In this document: one piece after another, positions 7,663 through 13,319 of the stretch | Position numbering within the stretch: the stretch's first letter is position 1 | How the letters are laid out: each line of letters opens with the position of its first letter | Assembly (NCBI GenBank): GCA_900555375.1 | Contig: USLC01000008.1 | Coordinates: 1 to 14,636, forward strand | From: an uncultured Eubacteriales bacterium | GTDB lineage: Bacteria > Bacillota > Clostridia > Monoglobales > Monoglobaceae | Direction: 5' to 3' | DNA: 14,636 bases | Program-made: the position numbers and the translations under genes | Notes under the pieces: generated by a model | What the model saw: only the letters and a program-made list of their open reading frames with translations | The model's database searches: none | Told to the model about the DNA's origin: nothing

Positions 7663-8560
7663 GCACTTTTTTAAAATAATCCGGAAGCTCTGATGTAAAC
7701 TCCATATACTCGCCCGTTATCGGGTGAACAAAGCCGACTTTATATGCGTGAAGAAGCTGTCCTTTTAAATTAAACTCCTCTTTTTTTACGCCATATGTTT
7801 TATCGCCGACTATCGGATGTCCGTGTTTTGACATATGAACCCTTATCTGATGCGTTCGTCCCGTCTCAAGGACACATTCGATAAACGAATATTTTCCGAA
7901 GCGTTCAAGCACATTATAATGGGTTATCGCATCTTTTGAGTTTTTATATGTTACCGTCATCTTCTTTCTGTCTGCGGGGTGCCTGCCTATCGGCTCGTCT
8001 ATCACTCCGCTGTCCGCGGCAAAGCCGCCGTGAACCAGCGCTTTATATGCACGCGTCAGGCTATGCTCTTTTATTTGTTTCGAAAGCCCGATATGCGCCC
8101 TGTCGCTTTTTGCGACAAGCAAAAGCCCGCTTGTATCTTTATCTATTCTGTGCAGTATTCCGGGTCGTTTTTCTCCGTTTATGCCCGATAACTCATCGCC
8201 GCAGTAAAACATAAGCGCGTTTACCAGCGTTCCGCTGTAGTTGCCTGCGGCAGGGTGAACAACCATTCCCTGCGGCTTGTTTACCACAAGCATATCCGCA
8301 TCCTCATACACTATGTCAAGCGGAATATCTTCAGCCGCAATCTGCGGCTCTGCAAGGCTTGGAATATTAACGCCAATCTCGTCCCCGACTTTTATTTTAA
8401 AATTTGCTTTTACCTCTTTGCCGTTTACAAGAATATTTTTTTCTGCAATCAGCTTTTGAATATGCGAACGCGTAAGCTCGGGCAATCTTTCGCTTAAAAA
8501 CTTGTCAAGTCTCAGTCCCACACCCGCTTCGTCTGCTGTCATCAACTGAAGATTACTCAC
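7640..8560 (-). CDS. rluD: RluD-family 23S rRNA pseudouridine synthase
   Basis: Converts uridines to pseudouridine in large-subunit rRNA (RluD/YlyB group; the exact target in this organism is inferred). In the 306-residue reading, an N-terminal S4 RNA-binding domain spans about 14-70 (RLDKFLSERLPELTRSHIQKL region) and the RluA/RsuA-type catalytic domain about 80-300. The active-site motif HRIDKDTSGLLLVAK is present with catalytic Asp at 140, followed by the ETGRTHQIRVH motif near 232-242. The longest frame begins at a UUG at 8578, but the Shine-Dalgarno CGGAGG lies just after that codon. The GUG at 8560, 9 bases downstream of it, is the likely start and overlaps the end of lspA by 8 bases (GTGAGTAA). 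Pairing with lspA is standard in Firmicutes. Confidence 0.94.
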   Translation of the reverse strand: MSNLQLMTADEAGVGLRLDKFLSERLPELTRSHIQKLIAEKNILVNGKEVKANFKIKVGDEIGVNIPSLAEPQIAAEDIPLDIVYEDADMLVVNKPQGMVVHPAAGNYSGTLVNALMFYCGDELSGINGEKRPGILHRIDKDTSGLLLVAKSDRAHIGLSKQIKEHSLTRAYKALVHGGFAADSGVIDEPIGRHPADRKKMTVTYKNSKDAITHYNVLERFGKYSFIECVLETGRTHQIRVHMSKHGHPIVGDKTYGVKKEEFNLKGQLLHAYKVGFVHPITGEYMEFTSELPDYFKKVLYKLRKV

Positions 8561-9011
8561 TTTTATTATCCTCCGCAAACAAAAAGTGTATCAAAAGCAG
8601 CGCAACCCCTGCGCAGACCGCAATGTCCGCCACGTTAAATACGGGAAAGTTGATAAGTCTGAAGTCAAAAAAATCAACTACATATCCCTTTGTTATACGC
8701 TCTGCCAGATTGCCCAAAGCGCCCGATATTACAAGTGATGTTCCGCCCTTTAACCATACTGTTCTTGCGCTCTTCGGCGTTTTAAATACAATCATCAAAA
8801 GTATTGCCATTACTACAAGCGAAACGGCGATAAAAACCACTCTTCCGCCGCTGAACATTCCGAAGGCTATTCCTCTGTTCTCGACATATGTCAAATGAAA
8901 TATATTTTCTATAATCGGAACGGTCGAAACCTTTGTCAAGGCTTCTGCCGCCCAAAGTTTTGTTATATAATCCGCCGCCAGAAACAGCGCTCCTATAATT
9001 ATGTATATCAT
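8553..9011 (-). CDS. lspA: Lipoprotein signal peptidase (signal peptidase II)
   Basis: Membrane aspartyl protease that cleaves prolipoprotein signal peptides after lipidation. The 152-residue reading has four hydrophobic helices (about 2-14, 56-76, 89-103, 128-146). The family motifs are ENRGIAFG (44-51), GNLAER (100-105), VVDFFDF with Asp113, and FPVFNVAD with Asp129; the last two Asp form the catalytic pair. The GNLAER motif has Glu where most members have Asp (GNLIDR), a conservative change. The longest frame starts at a UUG at 9023, but GGAG begins within that codon, 6 bases before the AUG at 9011, so I use the AUG. The gene lies 68 bases after divIVA, past a terminator-like hairpin, and is translationally coupled to rluD. 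ileS, which often precedes lspA in Bacillus, is absent. Confidence 0.95.
   Translation of the reverse strand: MIYIIIGALFLAADYITKLWAAEALTKVSTVPIIENIFHLTYVENRGIAFGMFSGGRVVFIAVSLVVMAILLMIVFKTPKSARTVWLKGGTSLVISGALGNLAERITKGYVVDFFDFRLINFPVFNVADIAVCAGVALLLIHFLFAEDNKSE
8570..8574 (-). promoter_or_regulatory. rluD ribosome binding site within lspA
   Basis: GGAGG on the minus strand lies inside the last codons of lspA and 9 bases before the GUG at 8560. It decides the rluD start and excludes the upstream UUG at 8578, which would place the Shine-Dalgarno inside the coding sequence. Confidence 0.75.
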
Positions 9012-9040
9012 ATTTGTCTCCAATTTTATTCCGTTGCTAT

Positions 9041-9064
9041 AAAAATTCCTCCCCTTAAGGGAGG
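9041..9064 (-). terminator. Terminator or attenuator between divIVA and lspA
   Basis: Read on the minus strand, CCTCCC, a TTAAG loop and GGGAGG form a 6-bp GC-rich stem (9048-9064) followed at once by AATTTTT (9041-9047). It begins 15 bases after the divIVA stop codon. The short stem may be only partly efficient. It suggests that the division genes and lspA-rluD are at least partly separate transcripts, though I see no strong promoter for lspA in the 68-base gap. Confidence 0.7.
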
Positions 9065-9079
9065 CATTGTTACTTTTTA

Positions 9080-9727
9080 TTATTCTGTTATCGGCTCAAG
9101 CTTTTTTGTATCTTCGTATGCCGAATCATCCTCATTTTTTAAAGTATCTTTAACCGATTCCGCTACCTTTGTTTTTGAAAAATCATCCGTCTCATTATTT
9201 TTCGCGGTATTTTCTGTCTTTTTGACATTCTTCTTGTTCCACATCTGCTGCGCCGGAATATCTTTATCAAGATTTAAGCCGCCCGATGTCGGATACTCTT
9301 TAAGCACGCCGAGCTGTGCATTTAAAAGCTCTAAAACCTTCGCCTTATATAACTCAATTTCTCTCTTTATTCTTTCCAGTCTGTACTCTTCATCGGCAAT
9401 TTTTTGTTCCGCCCCGGCAATAATCGACTGCGCCGTAAGCTCTGCATTCTTTATTATCTCGCTTGCCTTGCTGCCTGCCTCTTTCTCGATTTTGTCAGCC
9501 GACTTATCCGCAACGCTCAGCGCATCCTGAAGGGTCCCCTCCATTGACTTATATTGTCCCACCGCATCGCTTAAAAGCCCGGCTTTCTTTTTAAGAGATT
9601 TATTTTCTTCATACAATTCTATATAGCTGTCGCAAATTTCCTGAAGAAATTCATCAACCTCCATAGTGTTGTACCCACGAAAAGATACTTTAAACATTTT
9701 GGTTTCAATATCCTGCGGCGTAACCAT
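9080..9727 (-). CDS. divIVA: DivIVA-family cell division and polarity protein
   Basis: Coiled-coil protein that binds curved membrane at septa and poles and recruits division or pole-associated partners. The 215-residue reading begins MVTPQDIETKMFKVSFRGYN, the typical DivIVA N-terminal lipid-binding domain; Phe16-Arg17 correspond to the membrane-inserting Phe/Arg of the B. subtilis protein. A short coiled coil (about 28-60) and a longer one (about 62-145, Ala/Glu/Lys-rich) follow, then a charged, probably disordered tail rich in Asp, Lys and Asn. The longest frame starts at an AUG at 9754, but AGGAGAG (from 9742) directs the AUG at 9727, which also matches the family N-terminus. It lies downstream of ylmH after 80 bases containing an RNA hairpin, and is followed by a terminator. 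Confidence 0.93.
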   Translation of the reverse strand: MVTPQDIETKMFKVSFRGYNTMEVDEFLQEICDSYIELYEENKSLKKKAGLLSDAVGQYKSMEGTLQDALSVADKSADKIEKEAGSKASEIIKNAELTAQSIIAGAEQKIADEEYRLERIKREIELYKAKVLELLNAQLGVLKEYPTSGGLNLDKDIPAQQMWNKKNVKKTENTAKNNETDDFSKTKVAESVKDTLKNEDDSAYEDTKKLEPITE

Positions 9728-9765
9728 TACCGAATCTCTCCTTTTGAATGTCATTGTTATGCTGC

Positions 9766-9790
9766 ACCGACGCTTGTTTAACGCATCGGT
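9766..9790 (-). other. Intergenic RNA hairpin between ylmH and divIVA
   Basis: On the minus-strand transcript ACCGAUGC (9783-9790) pairs with GCGUCGGU (9766-9773) across a 9-base loop: eight pairs, one a U-G wobble. No U-tract follows, so it does not look like a terminator. It could be a processing or stability element, or have no function. Confidence 0.4.
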
Positions 9791-9807
9791 TATTTTACAG
9801 AATAATT

Positions 9808-10563
9808 CTATTCAAACCGAACAACGGTTATTCCTATTCTGCCCTTTCGGGTCAGTCCTCCGACCCTGTCAAGTCTCATTCTTCCGATTCCCCTGACAGA
9901 AATCAAATCGCCCTCTTCCACCTGTTTGGACGAAGATTCTGTCTCCTCCCAATTAAGGGAGACACATCCCTGCCCTATCAGCTCTGCTGCATGGCTTCTT
10001 GAAATCCCCGCGGACGCAGATAAAACCGCGTCTATCCTCAGCGATGACACCGTACAGCTTATCTCTTTTATCTTCGGCATCGGCAGCTCTGCCTCGCCGC
10101 AACCGCAAACAGATGTTTTAACTCCGCAGCGCCCGATTTTTTCAAGATTATTTATTATATAATCTGCAATTTCGCGCTTTACAAATATAAAAGCACCGCT
10201 CGGCTCTGTCAGAATATCGCCTATGTTCTCGCGCGTTATCCCAAGCCCCATCAGGCTTCCCAGATAGTCGCGGTGCGTAAGTTTGCCAAGGTCTCTGCCG
10301 GTCACGCGTATTACCGCAAGAACATCATCGGTATTAAATTCGGCATACTCGGGTCTGCAAACCAAAAGAGTACGCTCTGCATCGGGATAGCCGCCGTTAA
10401 ATTCTGTTATCATATCCGCTTCGGGATATAAACTTTTCATAATAAGCGACCTCTGCCGCGGATTTAAAAACCCGACGGTCTTTACGGAATAATTTTTCGC
10501 CGCCAGCTTTGCGGCGTCCTCCGCCCTTGACAGTATCATCTTATCTTCTTTATCGGTCTGCAT
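9808..10563 (-). CDS. ylmH: YlmH-type S4-domain RNA-binding protein
   Basis: Family members sit in the Firmicutes division cluster. B. subtilis YlmH binds ribosomes and has been linked to ribosome-associated quality control, which is family knowledge and not visible here. The 251-residue reading has the YlmH N-terminal region (FLNPRQRSLI near 32-41, FNGGYPDAERTLLVCRP near 55-71), a middle segment with GDILTEPSGAFIFVKREI (about 115-132), and a C-terminal S4 domain (about 175-222, LRIDAVLSASAGISRSHAAELI through VEEGDLISVRG). The longest frame starts at a GUG at 10602 overlapping the sepF end, but GAGAGG lies 7 bases before the AUG at 10563, so I chose that. It follows sepF by 29 bases, with no ylmG between them. 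Confidence 0.92.
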   Translation of the reverse strand: MQTDKEDKMILSRAEDAAKLAAKNYSVKTVGFLNPRQRSLIMKSLYPEADMITEFNGGYPDAERTLLVCRPEYAEFNTDDVLAVIRVTGRDLGKLTHRDYLGSLMGLGITRENIGDILTEPSGAFIFVKREIADYIINNLEKIGRCGVKTSVCGCGEAELPMPKIKEISCTVSSLRIDAVLSASAGISRSHAAELIGQGCVSLNWEETESSSKQVEEGDLISVRGIGRMRLDRVGGLTRKGRIGITVVRFE

Positions 10564-10592
10564 AAATCTGCCTCTCTGCCTTGTGTTTTTTA

Positions 10593-11039
10593 TCAGTTCC
10601 ACAGAAAAGTGTTCTTCATATCGCCCTTAATTTCGTCACTCATTATATCAACGTTGTTGGGCGCAATTATAAAGATTCTGTTTGAAACCTTCTGGATATC
10701 GCCGTCAAGAGCATATACGGCACCGCTTAAAAAGTCAATTATTCTGCGTGCCACACCGCTTTCAACCGACTCGAGATTCACAACAATCGGCTTGCGGCTT
10801 TTTAAATGATTTGTTATGTCTCTTGCCTCTTCAAAAGACTCGGGCTGAATAACAACAACCCTCATCTGAGACGGATTGTTGTGAAGCTTTACAACCCTGC
10901 TGCTTCTTCTCTCATTCATTCTGTCAATCGGCGAAGACAGCTCTATATCATCATTTCTCTCGTCTTCATACTCATCCTCATACTCGTCTTCAGCACCGAA
11001 GCCCACGATATTCAACATTTTGTTTACAAAGTTTCCCAT
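10593..11039 (-). CDS. sepF: SepF cell division protein
   Basis: Links FtsZ filaments to the membrane and shapes the septal ring in Gram-positive bacteria. The 148-residue length is normal. Residues 1-14 (MGNFVNKMLNIVGF) fit the amphipathic membrane-targeting helix. Residues 17-31 are very acidic with a repeated EDEY unit, then a charged linker leads to the SepF core (about 58-140), with the conserved VVVNLE/FLSGAVYALDGDIQKVSNRIF region at about 86-123, including Gly106 in the segment needed for ring assembly. AGGAGG precedes the AUG by 6 bases. It lies 54 bases after yggS and 29 before ylmH and is probably co-transcribed with both. Confidence 0.95.
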   Translation of the reverse strand: MGNFVNKMLNIVGFGAEDEYEDEYEDERNDDIELSSPIDRMNERRSSRVVKLHNNPSQMRVVVIQPESFEEARDITNHLKSRKPIVVNLESVESGVARRIIDFLSGAVYALDGDIQKVSNRIFIIAPNNVDIMSDEIKGDMKNTFLWN

Positions 11040-11093
11040 TATTATCCTCCTAATTCCGCATTTCTGCTGTTTATAACATTTAATTTAATTTAC

Positions 11094-11801
11094 TTAATTT
11101 GTTTTTGTGCCGTAGTCTCTCTCACCGAAGACCGCCGTTCCCACTCGTACCATTGTCGCGCCCGCGGCGATTGCCGCGTCAAAATCGTGCGTCATTCCCA
11201 TTGACAATTCCTTCATAGAAACATTTTTTATATGCATATCGTCAATCCGTGCGGCAAGCCCCGCAAGCGACTCAAACACCTTTTTGTTTTCTTCGTAAGT
11301 ATATCCGTTTACGGATATTGTCATCAGCCCCATAATTCTGACATTATCAAGCTCTGATATACGTCTGCAAAGCTCTTCCGTATCCTGCGGCGAAATTCCC
11401 GATTTGCTGTCCTCTCCCGTTACATTAACCTGTATCAGAATTTTTTGAATCTTATCAATTGCCGCCGCTCTTTTGTTAATCTCTTCAGCCAGCTCAACGC
11501 TGTCAACCGAATGTATAAGCTCAACCTTATCTATTATATGGCGAACCTTATTCTTTTGAAGATGCCCTATCATATGCCAGCGAACATTATCGCCCTCAAA
11601 TTCAGGATACTTGGCGGTTATCTCCTGCGGCTTGTTTTCACCCAAGTCGGCTGCTCCCGCCGCGACCGCCTCTTTTATAAGTGAAACGGGCTTTGTCTTG
11701 CTTACCGCTATAAGCGTCACATCGCCGGGATTTCTGCCGACGCGCCGTGCCGCCTCGTTAATTTCCTCTCTTACCTTTATCAGGTTTTCAGAAACACTCA
11801 C
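11094..11801 (-). CDS. yggS: YggS/YlmE-family PLP-binding protein (PLP homeostasis)
   Basis: Cytoplasmic, non-catalytic pyridoxal-phosphate carrier of the PLPBP family that buffers free PLP; in Firmicutes it is named ylmE in this cluster. The 235-residue protein has the alanine-racemase N-type TIM-barrel pattern. It shows the AVSKTKP motif with Schiff-base Lys35, GENKPQE (54-60), WHMIGHLQKNK near 75-85, HSVDS, and the phosphate-binding C-terminus (SMGMTHDF ... VRVGTAVFG, about 200-226). In most members the SMGMS motif has Ser; here it is Thr. The start is a GUG at 11801, 7 bases after AGAGGTGG. It lies 30 bases after the HlyD-like gene, with no separate promoter visible. Confidence 0.95.
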   Translation of the reverse strand: MSVSENLIKVREEINEAARRVGRNPGDVTLIAVSKTKPVSLIKEAVAAGAADLGENKPQEITAKYPEFEGDNVRWHMIGHLQKNKVRHIIDKVELIHSVDSVELAEEINKRAAAIDKIQKILIQVNVTGEDSKSGISPQDTEELCRRISELDNVRIMGLMTISVNGYTYEENKKVFESLAGLAARIDDMHIKNVSMKELSMGMTHDFDAAIAAGATMVRVGTAVFGERDYGTKTN

Positions 11802-11831
11802 CTTTATGCCACCTCTTTAAAAATACGCAAA

Positions 11832-13100
11832 TTAACGCACTATTTTGCCTTCCTCAAGTGTTTTATAGTTTACTATAACTTCATCGTAAATTCTGAGTCT
11901 GCCGTCTCCGTTTTGGCTGTCAGCCGCGCTGACTACCGCCCACTCGCTGTTTTTGTGTTTAACGTTTACCGGCATAAACCTCGCCGCATCAAGACGCACA
12001 ACATAAACGCCCGTTACGCCGTCAACAACGTGAAGGCACTCAACCGGCAGTTTTATCCCCTCAGAGCTGACAGTAACTACATCGGCATTTACGTTATTTG
12101 ACGAATATATACCGCTTACATATCGGTTTGTTGAGATAACAACTGTTTTTTTACCATTATCCGCGTCTGAAATACGACTGACAGTACCCGAAATACCAAC
12201 GTTTGTCAAGTCGAAAAATTCAAGCTTAACCGTCTGCCCCTTCTGCAGAGTATCAGCATCCTTTTCATCCACGTTTGCCGCAAAGTACCAAGTATAATTG
12301 TTTATTATCTTGCATACCGCCGCTCCGCTTTCCGAAGGCTGCTTTTTGCTGAGCTCTGACAAATCCGAAGGTACAATTTCTTTTACCTTATCTGTTTTAA
12401 AATCGTCTTCAAGCCCGTCCACACGTGAGCTGAAAACCCCTCCGTCAGATGCGGTAACGGGTCTTCCGCTGCCCGCGCTGCCGTTAAGCGCGTCTATCTC
12501 GGCTTGAAGCTGCTGCGCCGTCTTTACGTTGTCCTCGTTGTCTCCGCTGTTTTGAATCATAAGCTTAATCTTTTGCTTGCCGTCCGCAGCAGCTTTAAGA
12601 TTTTTGTTTATCCTGTCGTCAGACATATTTCTTACAGCGTCGGACACCTGTCCCTGAGCATAGCTCATATCTCCGGAATAGACTGTCGCCTCTCCGTCGA
12701 TTCCCCTCATCTGAAGCTGACTGTTAAGAGACTTTATCTGTTCGATAATTCCGCTGTCGGGTTTTTCAGAGTATATATAGCCTATAACCTGACCCTTTTT
12801 AACTCTGTCGCCCTCGTTTACAACAGGCGCAAAATATCCGCCCGTGTCAGAGGTTATAACGCTTTGGTCGCGAAATACGCATCCGCTTGCCCTAAACCCC
12901 TCCGAGACTTCTCCTTTCAGCGCCGTCGTGGTGGAAAGATTTTTGTTAAGACTTGCAAAAACCGCGCATATTATATAGATTAAAATAACGCCGCCAAATA
13001 TCAACGCCGCCGTTCTTATCCTGCTTTTCTTTTGTTTTCCCGACTTTTGCCTGCTTTGCCGCTGAGATACCATAACCGAATTGTTTTCAGAATTTTCCAT
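11832..13100 (-). CDS. HlyD-like membrane-fusion/adaptor protein
   Basis: A single-pass membrane protein with the fold of efflux adaptor (membrane fusion) proteins. In the 422-residue reading there is a basic cytoplasmic tail (10-28), a transmembrane helix (29-50), then extracellular parts: a first lipoyl-like half (about 85-110, GGYFAPVVNEGDRVKKGQVIG), a helical segment (about 117-205), a second lipoyl-like half (about 212-232, TASDGGVFSSRVDG), a beta-barrel region (about 258-345) and a C-terminal beta region. No ABC or RND transporter gene lies beside it; the next genes are yggS and sepF, in the same direction. The longest frame starts at an AUG at 13130, but GGGAGG lies 7 bases before the AUG at 13100. 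A good promoter and a hairpin lie upstream, so it probably heads the division-gene transcript. The fold call is firm; the partner and substrate are unknown. Confidence 0.85.
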   Translation of the reverse strand: MENSENNSVMVSQRQSRQKSGKQKKSRIRTAALIFGGVILIYIICAVFASLNKNLSTTTALKGEVSEGFRASGCVFRDQSVITSDTGGYFAPVVNEGDRVKKGQVIGYIYSEKPDSGIIEQIKSLNSQLQMRGIDGEATVYSGDMSYAQGQVSDAVRNMSDDRINKNLKAAADGKQKIKLMIQNSGDNEDNVKTAQQLQAEIDALNGSAGSGRPVTASDGGVFSSRVDGLEDDFKTDKVKEIVPSDLSELSKKQPSESGAAVCKIINNYTWYFAANVDEKDADTLQKGQTVKLEFFDLTNVGISGTVSRISDADNGKKTVVISTNRYVSGIYSSNNVNADVVTVSSEGIKLPVECLHVVDGVTGVYVVRLDAARFMPVNVKHKNSEWAVVSAADSQNGDGRLRIYDEVIVNYKTLEEGKIVR

Positions 13101-13149
13101 CAGATTTCCTCCCGTCCGGTCTTGTGACATCTCTAAATTGCCCTTTTTA

Positions 13150-13179
13150 AAGCAATCAAGCCGACATTCTTAATTGCTT
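13150..13179 (-). promoter_or_regulatory. Leader hairpin of the HlyD-like/yggS/sepF transcript
   Basis: On the minus strand AAGCAATTAAG (13169-13179), an 8-base loop and CTTGATTGCTT (13150-13160) pair over 11 positions with one U-G wobble. It lies between the promoter and the start codon, ending about 50 bases upstream of the AUG at 13100. No U-tract follows the stem, so it is not a classical terminator. It may be a regulatory leader or a protein-binding operator; it matches no riboswitch I know. Confidence 0.45.
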
Positions 13180-13195
13180 AGACAACTTTATATAC

Positions 13196-13223
13196 ATTAT
13201 ATCATTTTATCAGACTATGTAAA
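13196..13223 (-). promoter_or_regulatory. Sigma-A promoter of the HlyD-like/division-gene operon
   Basis: On the minus strand TTTACA (13218-13223), 16 bases, then a perfect TATAAT (13196-13201) preceded by TG one base upstream (extended -10). This is the best promoter in the window. Transcription would begin near 13189, leaving a leader of about 90 bases that contains the hairpin at 13150-13179. Confidence 0.75.
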
Positions 13224-13266
13224 CCGTTAAATTCAATTTGTACGGAAATTTTAACACAATTGTAAC

Positions 13267-13313
13267 AAATGCGCCGCACAGATGAGAAATCTCCACATCT
13301 GCGCGGCGCATTT
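13267..13313 (-). terminator. Terminator of the htrA gene
   Basis: A long stem: AAATGCGCCGC (13267-13277) pairs with 13303-13313, and the inner CAGATG (13279-13284) with 13296-13301, with one mismatched pair between and an 11-base loop. It begins 7 bases after the htrA stop codon on the minus strand and is followed there by a moderately T-rich tract (TTTGTTACAATT). It separates htrA from the promoter of the HlyD-like gene. Confidence 0.85.
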
Positions 13314-13319
13314 ACCGTA

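Noticed and set aside
8895..9530. Long plus-strand frame across the lspA start and divIVA
   Set aside because: It runs antisense to two confirmed genes and spans their intergenic terminator; its product is hydrophobic low-complexity Ser/Phe, typical of an antisense shadow of a coiled-coil gene.
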